Below, one piece after another: positions 8,640 through 18,600 of a DNA stretch of 64,000 bases. The stretch spans positions 62,001 to 126,000 of the forward strand of contig NZ_JAHZPZ010000003.1 in the NCBI RefSeq assembly GCF_019929665.1, read 5' to 3'. The DNA comes from Streptococcus infantis. Lineage in GTDB: Bacteria; Bacillota; Bacilli; Lactobacillales; Streptococcaceae. The position numbers and the translations under genes are program-made. The notes under the pieces were generated by a model that did no database searches, was not told where the DNA came from, and saw nothing but the letters and a program-made list of their open reading frames with translations. The first letter of the stretch is position 1; each line of letters begins with the position of its first letter.

Positions 8640-11276
8640 TTGTCTAAAAGTAATCGCAAACAATTAAAACAGGAACGCAAGCGGAGAATCAAAGAAGGAA
8701 TAGCCCTCAATGCTGAAAAAAAACCTAAAGAAGCACGTTTAGACTCAAAAGTTGTTTTTAAAGAAGCTAAGAAGAATTATCGCTTAGCGAACAAAAATTA
8801 TAAACTACATAAAGGACCTCAAGCAACAGCTAGAGGTCTTTTCTTTAAGCAACAACGTGATCGAGCAAAGTTGGAAAAACAAATTGCAACAACGCTCTAT
8901 AAACGAGCTAAAAAGGCTGATGACAGTTATATCCCTAACCGCCTGAAGAAACGTGCAAAACAAAGTGCCCGAATGAAAGTGAGACACGATGTTGAGAAGA
9001 CAGTCAGAGATAATGAGATTCTTGGAGACTGGGTTCAGGCGAGGCAAAATATTCGTCAATTTAAGTACCAGGTAAACGCCTCTAAAAGAGCTGCAAAAGT
9101 TGCAGGAAAGCTATCTAAGTATACTATTAAGCATAGTTATGGTCAGCTTAATAAAAGCTATAATTTCATCAGAGGGCGAGGATATACTCGGACACCAAAA
9201 GAGTTCTCCTGGGAAGGAAAACTCAGCAAAAAAATGAAACATGCCAAAAAGCGACTGGGACGTTCAAAGTTTGGGAAGGCATCAAAACGTACAGGAAAAG
9301 TCTTAAAATTTGCGACAAAGCCCCTGCGCTTCCTCTTAACCAATCCGTTGGCAGTCAAGTCCTATTTCTTAATGTTCCTCATCTTTGCCGTATTTGGGAT
9401 ATTTATGTCTGTTTTTGGAGGAAGTGGTCCAGTCCAACAAAATGAATTTGACTTGAACAAATCCTGGCTTCAAATCAGTAAACGAGATCGAGAGAAGTCC
9501 AATGATAAGGTAGACTATTGGACAAACATCGATGACATGATCTTTTTCATGAACTTTCGCTACGGTAGCGATTGGAAACCAGAAAGTAACTGGAATGAGG
9601 GGACTGGTGGTGAATGGGCTGGGGCGTTAGGTTTTAATCACTATTCTGATGCCTTGAATGATCTTTGGAATCATTTGAATGATGACCCTCACAACTTGAA
9701 AAAGATGGTTGACTTATATGGTCCCTCATCAGAACTAAAGTGGGCTAAGTTGAGTGATAGCGAGCTAGAAGAGTATAAAGAGCTAGAGGAGTTGACTAAA
9801 GAGGTTGGTCGATACCCCTCTTATCAAGAACTAGCTAACCCTTTTTACCAGGAGGACGATCCTTCTTATCAAGCCCCTTTAGTTATCCTGAAGCGGTTTG
9901 GTTATACCTCTAAGAGTGAAATCTATGAGAAAACACAACTAAAAGCTTCAACAGGACAAGCTCTAAGAGCTCCTATTGACGGTCAAGTCAGTGTGACAGA
10001 TGATACTACTGTATCCATCAAAACAGATAAAGCCATCTTTACTTATGAAGAGGTAGGAAATATCCGTGTTTCTGACGGTGATCAGGTCAAAGCTGGAGAC
10101 GAGGTTGGGAAGGTAACGGCAAATGGTTACCAGGTCATTCAGTATCAAAAACTGGAGGAAAAAGAGACAAAGGATAAGAAAGAAAAGTGGACATCAGTCA
10201 ATCCAGGCTTTTACTTTCAATCTGTCACGTACAATCAGACAACCTCAGTCATTACTACACTTGATGGTGATTTAGGACAAAAATCACGAGCGATAAAAGA
10301 CTACTTGAAGCAAAAGGTACCAGGGCTGACAGATAATGGTTTGGCAGCCATGCTTGGAAATTTTGCAACAGAAAGTAATATCAATCCTAAACGTGCTGAA
10401 GGAGATTACCTTAACCCACCAGTAGGGGCTGATTCTTCTTCCTGGGATGATGAGTCCTGGTTAGCTATTGGAGGACCCGCTATTTATAACGGAAGATACC
10501 CAAATATTCTCCATCGAGGCTTAGGACTAGGTCAGTGGACAGATACAGCGGATGGTTCCACTAGGCACACTCTATTATTGAATTATGCAAAATCAAAAAA
10601 TAAAAAGTGGTACGATTTAGAACTGCAGTTAGACTTTATGTTAGAGGGAGATACTCCTTACTACATCACTGAACTGACATCGATTCTAACTAGCACAGAA
10701 AATGTAGAGACACTTACAGAGCGTTTCCTGGTTAACTGGGAAGGGAACTCTGGAGATAAGGTCTTAGAGCGCCAGAATAATGCCAAACAGATCCACGCTT
10801 TTCTTACCCAACAAGTTCGAGGAGGTGGAGCGTTAGCATCTTCCTGGAATTTCCCTGAAGAGTATAAGTCAAAAGTGGAACACCCTCCAACACAGGCTTC
10901 TATGACTACACAACAAGGAAGCGGTTATGAAGTGGGACAATGTACTTGGTATGCCTATAATCGTTTAGTTGAACTAGGAACGATTACAGACTTATCAGGA
11001 GCTTATGGCTATCTTGGCAATGGTCAGGATTGGGTGGCAAGCCTGGTCGCAAAAGGATGGCGATATAGTACGTCTCCAACGAAAGGTGCCGTTGTATCAG
11101 TTCTAGGTGGATTTGGTGGGACACCAGGTGAATACGGTCATGTTGCGATTGTGGAAGCTGTGAACCCAGACGGTTCATTCCTCGTTTCGGAATGTAATAT
11201 CCAAGGAGTACAGGATAAGGTCCATTTTTCTGTCCTTTATCCAGCTTACTACTATACGTTTGCGACACCGAATTAA
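8640..11276 (+). CDS. Membrane-anchored bifunctional cell-wall hydrolase (lysozyme-like plus CHAP)
   Basis: 878 residues starting at TTG (8640) behind AGAGAGG. Residues 1-235 are very Lys/Arg-rich and probably cytoplasmic. One transmembrane helix lies at about 237-257. A small beta domain (about 435-500, VSDGDQVKAGDEVGKV) resembles a lipoyl or degenerate M23 fold. A phage tail-type lysozyme domain (about 543-720) and a CHAP amidase/endopeptidase domain (about 760-875) follow, with likely catalytic Cys768 (GQCTWY) and His834 (GHVAIVEA). Such VirB1-like enzymes open the peptidoglycan for the conjugation apparatus. It lies between VirB4 and VirB8-like genes. The long basic N-terminal tail is unusual for the family. 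Confidence 0.9.
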   Translation: MSKSNRKQLKQERKRRIKEGIALNAEKKPKEARLDSKVVFKEAKKNYRLANKNYKLHKGPQATARGLFFKQQRDRAKLEKQIATTLYKRAKKADDSYIPNRLKKRAKQSARMKVRHDVEKTVRDNEILGDWVQARQNIRQFKYQVNASKRAAKVAGKLSKYTIKHSYGQLNKSYNFIRGRGYTRTPKEFSWEGKLSKKMKHAKKRLGRSKFGKASKRTGKVLKFATKPLRFLLTNPLAVKSYFLMFLIFAVFGIFMSVFGGSGPVQQNEFDLNKSWLQISKRDREKSNDKVDYWTNIDDMIFFMNFRYGSDWKPESNWNEGTGGEWAGALGFNHYSDALNDLWNHLNDDPHNLKKMVDLYGPSSELKWAKLSDSELEEYKELEELTKEVGRYPSYQELANPFYQEDDPSYQAPLVILKRFGYTSKSEIYEKTQLKASTGQALRAPIDGQVSVTDDTTVSIKTDKAIFTYEEVGNIRVSDGDQVKAGDEVGKVTANGYQVIQYQKLEEKETKDKKEKWTSVNPGFYFQSVTYNQTTSVITTLDGDLGQKSRAIKDYLKQKVPGLTDNGLAAMLGNFATESNINPKRAEGDYLNPPVGADSSSWDDESWLAIGGPAIYNGRYPNILHRGLGLGQWTDTADGSTRHTLLLNYAKSKNKKWYDLELQLDFMLEGDTPYYITELTSILTSTENVETLTERFLVNWEGNSGDKVLERQNNAKQIHAFLTQQVRGGGALASSWNFPEEYKSKVEHPPTQASMTTQQGSGYEVGQCTWYAYNRLVELGTITDLSGAYGYLGNGQDWVASLVAKGWRYSTSPTKGAVVSVLGGFGGTPGEYGHVAIVEAVNPDGSFLVSECNIQGVQDKVHFSVLYPAYYYTFATPN

Positions 11277-11295
11277 AAAAGAAAGAAGGTAAATC

Positions 11296-11928
11296 ATGAA
11301 AATGATAGATATGGAGAAATTGAAACTCCTTAAAATAGGTGGAATCCTTATAGGAGTTGTGCTAGTTCTAGGATTCGTATTCTGGATTGGTGCAGCAACT
11401 TCAGCGCAAAATAAAGCTAAGCAGGAAGCTGCAACCACGCAACAAGAAACCAAAGCAGAGGGAAGCGAACTAACGCAAGAATATGTGAAGGAATTTTTGA
11501 CAGCTTACTTCAATAAGCAAGATCTTGGAGAAAATAGAAATCGCTATTTGCCCTATATGACAGAAGCTGCTTACAATCAGGAAGTGAACTCTGAAGAAGA
11601 ACCAACGGTACAAACCTATAAGGGCTATGTAGTGGATACACAGATGAAGTCTGCTATCATCTACATCGATCAAGAAAATAATGTTGCCTTAGCTCAAGTG
11701 AGATACACTCAGACACAGTTACAGAAGAAGTATGATTATACTAACGCCCAAACAAACGTAGGATCTTCAAGAACCATACGGATTCGCTTCAGCAAGCAAG
11801 ATGGAAAATACCTGGTAAATCATATTGACCCTATTTTGATTGTGGACAGCTTGAACGCCAGCGAAAAGGCGAGTATTCCATCGTTAAACAAACCAATCAC
11901 TAGTACAGAAGGGAAAAAGGAACAATGA
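11296..11928 (+). CDS. Single-pass conjugation protein with VirB8/NTF2-like ectodomain
   Basis: 210 residues: a short basic N-terminus, one transmembrane helix at about 13-35, a Gln/Glu-rich linker and an extracytoplasmic domain (about 55-190) whose size and pattern fit the NTF2-like fold of VirB8/TcpC-type proteins. These bind other channel parts outside the membrane. The fold is inferred from layout and context, not from a motif. Its 3' end overlaps the next gene by 4 nt (ATGA), as in a tightly coupled operon. Confidence 0.75.
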   Translation: MKMIDMEKLKLLKIGGILIGVVLVLGFVFWIGAATSAQNKAKQEAATTQQETKAEGSELTQEYVKEFLTAYFNKQDLGENRNRYLPYMTEAAYNQEVNSEEEPTVQTYKGYVVDTQMKSAIIYIDQENNVALAQVRYTQTQLQKKYDYTNAQTNVGSSRTIRIRFSKQDGKYLVNHIDPILIVDSLNASEKASIPSLNKPITSTEGKKEQ

Positions 11929-12197
11929 CAAAATTAGAAACTTTGGAAAAACAAAAACAGAAAGCGGAAGACCGCTTAGCTGACTATATGACCAAGGCCA
12001 AGAAGGAAGAAGAGAAACTGCAGCAGCTAGAAACTCAAATCATTCTGGCCAAACATGAGGAACTATCAACATACTTGGCCAAACATAATTTAACTTGGGC
12101 TGATATTGAAACAGCTCTTGCTGAAGGAAAATTGAAAGGAGCTGAAAAACATGTACCGTCTGACCAATCTGACACAAAACACGACCACAACGTATAA
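11925..12197 (+). CDS. Small coiled-coil protein of the transfer operon
   Basis: 90 residues, mostly a Lys/Glu/Gln heptad coiled coil (1-45) followed by a short helical segment (YLAKHNLTWADIETALAEG). Small coiled-coil proteins of the DUF4315/DUF3847 kind occur at similar positions in these elements; I cannot assign the family firmly. It overlaps both neighbours (4 nt upstream, 47 nt downstream), which suggests coupled translation. No enzymatic motif is visible. Confidence 0.65.
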   Translation: MTKLETLEKQKQKAEDRLADYMTKAKKEEEKLQQLETQIILAKHEELSTYLAKHNLTWADIETALAEGKLKGAEKHVPSDQSDTKHDHNV

Positions 12198-12990
12198 GAA
12201 TCGAGACCTTGTGTATCAAGCCCTGGAGCGAGAAAATGCTAAGGTTAAACACGAGGAGGCAGAGGCTGTTTTATTAGTAGAGGAACTAGATAAAAAGAAT
12301 GTAGTGATCTATCAAGAAGATGTCTATTTACCGTTTGAGGGAATCGCAGACAGCCTCTTCCTGAAGCCTGGTACGTTGAATAACCAGGAGGCTGCACCAA
12401 AAGAAGCAAAAACCTCTTTCTTTAAGCGCCAAACTAAAACAAAACGTCTAGAGAAGACTCCTGAGGAGAACGCTGAAGTCTATTCAATGAAACATGAAAC
12501 TCCCAAACCTCGCCCCTCTTCTAAGCGCTCTTTTGGGGTGTTTTTAGGAAGAGTTTTGGTGTTATTGGGTCTAGTAGGAAGTCTGACACTTGCTGGCTTA
12601 TCACTTACGTTAGTTTACCATCAAGAAAAGCAACTCACGGCCGTATCTAAGGAACTTTCAAATCTAAAAACCATTCAGTCAAAAACAGGGGAACTAGATG
12701 CCTTTTCTCGTTACTTTTTGCCAGCCTTTTACTCTGATAAAGGGAAAATAGCTGATTTCGTAGCTCCTCAATTAACGTTAGATAGACAAGCAGGTCAACT
12801 GCAGTCTGTGATTTTGGAATCTAGCTTGATTGTTGATGAAGCAACTTATCAGCTAACCTATGTAGTAGCCGTGAAAGATGGTGAGAACAGAAGTCAGAAA
12901 CGCTTGGTACTTACTGTAAAGGAAGAACCTTCAGCACCTTACGGATTCCAGATTATTGCTAAGCCAGAACTGTCCAATTATCCAAAATAA
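12151..12990 (+). CDS. Single-pass membrane protein with C-terminal ectodomain
   Basis: 279 residues: a hydrophilic N-terminal domain (1-75, possibly a small alpha/beta fold), a basic linker (85-130), one transmembrane helix (about 131-153), a short coiled coil (LTAVSKELSNLKTIQ) and an exported domain of about 110 residues with an NTF2/VirB8-like pattern. It starts at ATG 12151, inside the previous gene. In position and layout it resembles a second VirB8-like protein (TcpC-like). It is probably a channel scaffold that contacts the coupling protein encoded two genes downstream. The N-terminal cytoplasmic domain is not recognised. Confidence 0.7.
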   Translation: MYRLTNLTQNTTTTYKNRDLVYQALERENAKVKHEEAEAVLLVEELDKKNVVIYQEDVYLPFEGIADSLFLKPGTLNNQEAAPKEAKTSFFKRQTKTKRLEKTPEENAEVYSMKHETPKPRPSSKRSFGVFLGRVLVLLGLVGSLTLAGLSLTLVYHQEKQLTAVSKELSNLKTIQSKTGELDAFSRYFLPAFYSDKGKIADFVAPQLTLDRQAGQLQSVILESSLIVDEATYQLTYVVAVKDGENRSQKRLVLTVKEEPSAPYGFQIIAKPELSNYPK

Positions 12991-13002
12991 AGGAGGTCTT
13001 AC

Positions 13003-13521
13003 ATGGATCAAGAAAAAATCAGTCATTCTCTGGCGTTAAAAGGAAAAGTTACCCTGGAGATGACGATACAAGCTCTGTATGCCCTCGCAAAAGCCCATTA
13101 TGACAAGAAACAACATAAGGCAGCAAATCGAACATTTGAAGGTGAGACACGCTTTAATGACTTTATGGCCACAAAATCAAAAAAAGATGTCGAGACTTTA
13201 TTAAATAGTGAAGTTCATTTGGCCAAGTTGAAGCATTACCTGGAGGAGTATAAGGTAGGTTTTACTTATCATCAAAAAGATGGTGCAACTTATCTCTTCT
13301 TTGAAACAAAAAATCGCACCTTGGTAGAAAAGGCTCTCAAAGAGATGTTGGCAGACATCACGAAAAGCCCAGAAAAATTGGAAGAGTTTGCGAAAAAGGT
13401 GCTGAAGAAGCCACATGAAATGACTCCTGAAGAGAAAATCAATTACTATAAGACAAATAAGGTCTATAAGGGAATGATGCCAGTAGTGACGAAGGATATT
13501 GGGAAGGAGAAAGCACGATGA
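13003..13521 (+). CDS. pcfB: PcfB-family (DUF3801) conjugation protein
   Basis: 172 residues. The opening segment (SHSLALKGKVTLEMTIQALY) and the body match the DUF3801/PcfB family, cytoplasmic proteins encoded immediately before the VirD4-type coupling protein in Gram-positive elements. In the enterococcal plasmid pCF10, PcfB acts with the coupling protein PcfC in substrate handling (family knowledge). It has a strong ribosome binding site (AAAGGAGG) and overlaps the coupling-protein gene by 4 nt (ATGA). That pairing supports the assignment. Confidence 0.85.
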   Translation: MDQEKISHSLALKGKVTLEMTIQALYALAKAHYDKKQHKAANRTFEGETRFNDFMATKSKKDVETLLNSEVHLAKLKHYLEEYKVGFTYHQKDGATYLFFETKNRTLVEKALKEMLADITKSPEKLEEFAKKVLKKPHEMTPEEKINYYKTNKVYKGMMPVVTKDIGKEKAR

Positions 13522-15317
13522 TTAGAAAACCTATATGGCCTTACCTGGTGGTGGGGCTATTTTCATTTGTTATTTTCCAGTCCTTTTACCATTACTACCA
13601 ACTTTCGACTGCAGCAGTACCTTTCATGGGAATGTTACGGCTTCGTTGGTTGCTAGAGCACTGGGAACGCTTCTCTTTTGGTGTTTTCTTTGATTCAGGA
13701 GCCTTATATGCTGGGTTGATCGGATTCGGTCTCCCAATGCTTGTATATGCTTCTATGGATAAGAATTTATATCGCCAAGGAGAAGAACAAGGTAGTGCTC
13801 GTTTTGCGACTTTGAAGGAAATGAGACGGTTTGAAGACGTTGATTTTGAGAAGAATATGATTTTTTCAAAACAGGTCAAAATGGGCCTATTTAATTTTCG
13901 CTTAGCTTACAATGTCCAGCTCAATAAAAATGTGATTGTCATTGGTCTTCCAGGAGACGGTAAAACCTTTACTTTTGTACTGCCAAATTTAATGCAGATG
14001 AACTCAAACTTTGTTGTGACAGATCCTAAAGGAAACCTGGTACACGAAGTTGGAAAGATGCTTGAGAAAGCTGGCTATGCTGTTAAAATCTTTGATTTGA
14101 TTCGGCTCAAGAATTCAGATCGGTTTAATCCTTTTCATTACATGAAGTCTGAGCTAGATATTGATCGTATCTCTGAAGCAATTACTGAAGGAACAAAGAA
14201 GAGCGAGCATACTGGAGAAGACTTCTGGGTTCAAGCAGAGTTGATGCTGCAACGTGCATTGATTGGTTATCTCTATTTTGACTCTAAGGATCCTGAAACT
14301 GGAGTCCAGTTATATATGCCAAACCTGGGCCACGTTGCGGATCTATTAAGAAATATGTATCGAGAGGATCCAGATGTACCAAGCCCTGTCGAGCAGATGT
14401 TTGAAGAACTGAACGAACATCAACCTAACAACTATGCTTATAAACAGTGGAAATTATTCCAAAATTTCAGAGGCGAGACAAGAAACAGTGTGGTAGCGAT
14501 TTTGTCTTCTCGTTATTCTATCTTCGATCACGAAGATGTCCGAAACTTGATTAGTGAGGATACCATGGAAATGGATACCTGGAATACGAAAAAGACAGCC
14601 GTTTTTATTGCTATTCCTGAAACCAATAACGCCTTTAATTTTCTTTCCTCAATCTTGTTTGCGATTGGTTTTGAGGTTCTTACACATAAGGCTGATGATA
14701 TCTTGCAAGGGAAAGTACCTGGCTACAGTAGAAAAAATCTTCGCCACATTCAGTTTGTCTTCGATGAGTTTGCACAAATTGGCCGTATTCCAAACTTCGC
14801 CCAGGTCCTCTCTTCTATTCGTAGTCGTGAGATGTCTATTAAGATTATCATCCAAGCTGTCAATCAGCTAGAATCACTTTATAAAAGTGATTGGAAGACC
14901 ATCTTTAATAACTGTGCTACTCACCTATTTTTAGGGACAAATGACAAGGATACGATGGAATACTATTCTACAAGGTCAGGTAAGCAGACTATACGTACTA
15001 GATCCACCTCAAAATCGCATAGTTATCGTAATGGATCATCAAGTGAAAATAAACAAATTCAAGGCCGTCCCCTTCTAACTCCAGATGAAGTCGCAAGAAT
15101 TGGGGTAGAAGAAGGATTGGTCTTTATTTCTAAACAAAATGTCTTCAGAGATAAAAAAGCAAGTGTCTATGATCATCCTAGAAAAGATGAGATTGCAAGT
15201 TCTCCTGAAGACAAAGAAAACTGGTACGAATACACTCGAAAAGGAACAGACATCGATGGCTTACTTTTATATGCCAATGATTTGACTCCGCAACTAAAAG
15301 AGTTATTCGTGGCCTAA
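13518..15317 (+). CDS. VirD4/TraG-type type IV coupling protein
   Basis: 599 residues. Two transmembrane helices lie at about 10-28 and 55-75. The cytoplasmic ATPase domain has Walker A GLPGDGKT at 143-150, the VTDPKGNL element just after it, and Walker B FVFDEFAQIG near 413-422. This is the DNA-pumping ATPase that links the relaxase complex to the secretion channel. Length and motifs are complete. It is coupled to PcfB by overlap and followed by a small gene 20 nt later. Confidence 0.95.
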   Translation: MIRKPIWPYLVVGLFSFVIFQSFYHYYQLSTAAVPFMGMLRLRWLLEHWERFSFGVFFDSGALYAGLIGFGLPMLVYASMDKNLYRQGEEQGSARFATLKEMRRFEDVDFEKNMIFSKQVKMGLFNFRLAYNVQLNKNVIVIGLPGDGKTFTFVLPNLMQMNSNFVVTDPKGNLVHEVGKMLEKAGYAVKIFDLIRLKNSDRFNPFHYMKSELDIDRISEAITEGTKKSEHTGEDFWVQAELMLQRALIGYLYFDSKDPETGVQLYMPNLGHVADLLRNMYREDPDVPSPVEQMFEELNEHQPNNYAYKQWKLFQNFRGETRNSVVAILSSRYSIFDHEDVRNLISEDTMEMDTWNTKKTAVFIAIPETNNAFNFLSSILFAIGFEVLTHKADDILQGKVPGYSRKNLRHIQFVFDEFAQIGRIPNFAQVLSSIRSREMSIKIIIQAVNQLESLYKSDWKTIFNNCATHLFLGTNDKDTMEYYSTRSGKQTIRTRSTSKSHSYRNGSSSENKQIQGRPLLTPDEVARIGVEEGLVFISKQNVFRDKKASVYDHPRKDEIASSPEDKENWYEYTRKGTDIDGLLLYANDLTPQLKELFVA

Positions 15318-15337
15318 TATACAGAAAGGATAGTAGG

Positions 15338-15601
15338 ATGGAAACACCTAAAACACAATTAGGATACCTGGAGAGTATCTCACAGGTTCTAGCATTAAAG
15401 CTAGAAAATTTAGTCACAGAACGTTATGCTATTTGGCAGCTATTCAAACAGGCAGACGAGGGGACTTTTTATCAGTTAGCTCCTCATCTTTTTGTGACGA
15501 CAAATCAGGGAGATCCAGTAGTTGTTAGTGAACTAGATGCAACTCCTGAAGGATATCTTTTATTTAAGGAATTAGTTGAGGAGGAAACAGGATGGTTTTA
15601 A
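15338..15601 (+). CDS. Small hypothetical protein between coupling protein and TOPRIM protein
   Basis: 87 residues, acidic and soluble, with no signal or membrane segment. It has a helical N-terminal half and a short beta-strand-rich C-terminal half (FVTTNQGDPVVVSELDATPE). Not recognised. It has a ribosome binding site (GAAAGGA) and overlaps the start of the next gene by 10 nt, so it is translated together with the 1656-residue protein. It may be an accessory factor for that protein. Confidence 0.6.
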   Translation: METPKTQLGYLESISQVLALKLENLVTERYAIWQLFKQADEGTFYQLAPHLFVTTNQGDPVVVSELDATPEGYLLFKELVEEETGWF

Positions 15602-18600
15602 CAAAAGCACAAGCAAAATCGCTGGATATTTTAGAAGTAGCACGTAGTCTCGGAATGGAGATGAAGCGCAAGTCACACCGAGAGTATTATTGGGCTGAGC
15701 ATGACTCGTTTAAGATTGATACTGTGAAGAATACCTGGCATTGGTATTCTCAAAACCTCTTTGGTGATACTATCAATCTCGTACAGAAAATGCAAAATGT
15801 CAGCTATAAGGAAGCCATGGTATTCTTAGAGACAGGTTCCTTCCCTGAAGCAAAACCCGTAGAGGAGGAACGTAAACCTTTCAACTATACGCTAGCGCCT
15901 TACGAACAACCATTTGTGGAAGCGAGATCCTATCTCAAGGAGATTAGAGGTCTCTCTGATGATACAATCGACTTCTTCCTGGAAAAGGGAGTATTAGCCC
16001 AAGCTAAACGTAAGGATAAAGATGGTGTTATAGAAGATGTCTTGGTTTTTAAATACTTGGACAGAAATCAGCAACTGGTAGGGGCGAGCCTTCAGGGACT
16101 TGTTCCTGATCAAGAACGTCATCCTGGTAAAGGATACTTGAAACAAATCATGTATCAATCAGAAGCTATCAGCGGATTAAACGTTTCTATAGGGTCTCCT
16201 AAACGTTTAATTGTAACGGAGGCACCCATTGACCTTATGAGCTATTATGAGCTTTATAAGGGCGAATTAAACGATGTTCGACTGGTTGCGATGGAAGGAT
16301 TGAAAGAGGGAGTATTATCCCACTATGTTCTTGAAATTTTACAGGAGCGAGGGGATATTTCTATGGATGAAAGGGATTATACCAAGTCTAGTGAGCTAGC
16401 ACGTACCTCAAGATTCTTATCTGTTGCAGCGGAAACTTCCACACTTTTCCAAGATCACAAATACGATGATCTTATCACGCTGGCAGTTGATCGTGATAAA
16501 GCAGGTACAGACTTTATGACTAAACTACGGGAGAAAAAAATCCCAGTTGTCGATGCAAGACCACCAAAACGTGAAGGCCAGGAGAAGACAGACTGGAATG
16601 AAATCCTGAAGCAGGAAAAACAACTGGAGCAAACGGAGGAAATTCAAGCATCAAGTAACTTTCCTGATACCAGCCACCTCTCTCCTGAAGATGCAACATG
16701 GTTGAAGGAGAACTGGAATAATATTTCTTTTTCTGTTCAGTCGACTAGACCCTCTGAAACAGATCCAACCAAGGAAGAAAAATACATCCCAGGAAATCAA
16801 GAGTTTATTGCCAATACAGAGGAGAATGCTGGAAGAACGATGAGCTACGAAGAGGTGAAACGGGAAAACGAAGCATTAACTAAAGAATTAAATAATCGAA
16901 TTCAATCTGGAGAATTATCAATTGAATTTGCACCAGATTTCTATCTGTATGATGTCTTTGCGAAGTTAGGAAATAGCCATCCTACAAAATATCTCAATGA
17001 TAAACGAATGGAAGTACTGTCTCCTATTCATTCACTTTTAAGCTCTATTGATGATCGTACGGTTGATTTATACAAGAAAAAAGGGACTCCAGAGCAGGAC
17101 TCCTTGTATCAAGCATTAAAACCTCATCAGAGAGATTTGGGAGTAGATATTTCAACCCGATTTATTGGTGAGCTTGCAATAGCAGCCTACAATACCAACA
17201 AGCAGATAGAAAGCCTTTCGAGTGACAGTTTTGGCATCTATTTTGATGAAAGAACCCTTGATAATCTATCACAATCGGTTGAGCGAATGTTGGAGTATCC
17301 ATTGATTGAATCTGGAACAAGAGACTTTACCTATGGTTTTGTGGTAACTCCAAATACATTGTTCCACTATCTGGAAGAACAAGAGGGAGAAGTGGTTTTA
17401 AGTAGAGAATTATTGGATAACTTGATGTCACGTTTTGAGACTCATCCTATTAAGATAATGGAGACTTCAGAAGAAAAAGCCCCTGAGAAATCTCAAGAGC
17501 TAGATGTGATATTGGAGCAACAAAAAAATGAGAGGACCAGTGGTAGTCTGGGGTCTTTACAGCCCGAAGCTGAAGGCAGTCCCACACCCGTACCAAAAGC
17601 TGGCACCTTTGAACGCTCTGTTACCAGTCGTCCTACGACATCCTCTCATTTACTTTATTTTACCATAAATGAAGAGTTTCAGTCAAGTAATGATGGCTAC
17701 TATCACTCTATTTCCTTGGATGAATTAACTAAATTAAATCGTCCAATCCGTAGACTAGCTTTGCAAAATGCAGCACAATATTATTTGGATGAGTTGGCAA
17801 ACTCAAAGATTTATTATGTTACCCCTGATAAGACTGTACAAGTGCATTTTGAAGAAAAGCACTTCATGCACCTAACAGGAATTAAGCCAATTGCATTAGG
17901 GCAGACACCTGAGAAAACTTTACATGATTTTGCAGAAGGAAATGGGTATTTTGACAATATTTTATTGGCTAATAATGATGCGGCTTTTGACAAACTAAAG
18001 GTCTTATCAGATCTTTCAGTTGCAACAGAAAGTACTTCTTTCTATTTTGATGATTTAACTAATCTTAGGCGATATGATGGACGTTTTGATAGTCTTATAA
18101 AGTCTGATGATAAAGATATTATCTTGCTATTCAAAGAGTTAGAGGAAGAAAACTATATTCCAATATCAGTTTTTAAGTCTCGGACAAAAATTACCAAGGA
18201 ACTAGATACGGTAGATAAAACACCTATTCTTGGTGTGTTCCGTGAACGTGATGGCCAGATTGAACAGCTATCGATTAATGATGAATATGTTAAAGATGGT
18301 GGCGAGGAAATGTTATCTATCTTAAAAAATAAGAAGTATGAGGAGGTTTCTGATGAACCTGAACTACCAGCTCCAGAGAACACACTGAATAAAACCTCAC
18401 TTGATTCAGCTACCTTTACTCAAGTCTTAGATACTGTCTATAATTTAGGTGTGCCAGGTGACATTTCAAAAACTCCAGAGGAATTTCATAAGGCATGGAA
18501 TCAGTATCTTGACTATGCGAAGCAGCATAATGATAAATTTGATCAGATTGTTGCTGCAGCTGGTGCAGATCATCTCCTAGATACAAATTCAGATTTTTAT

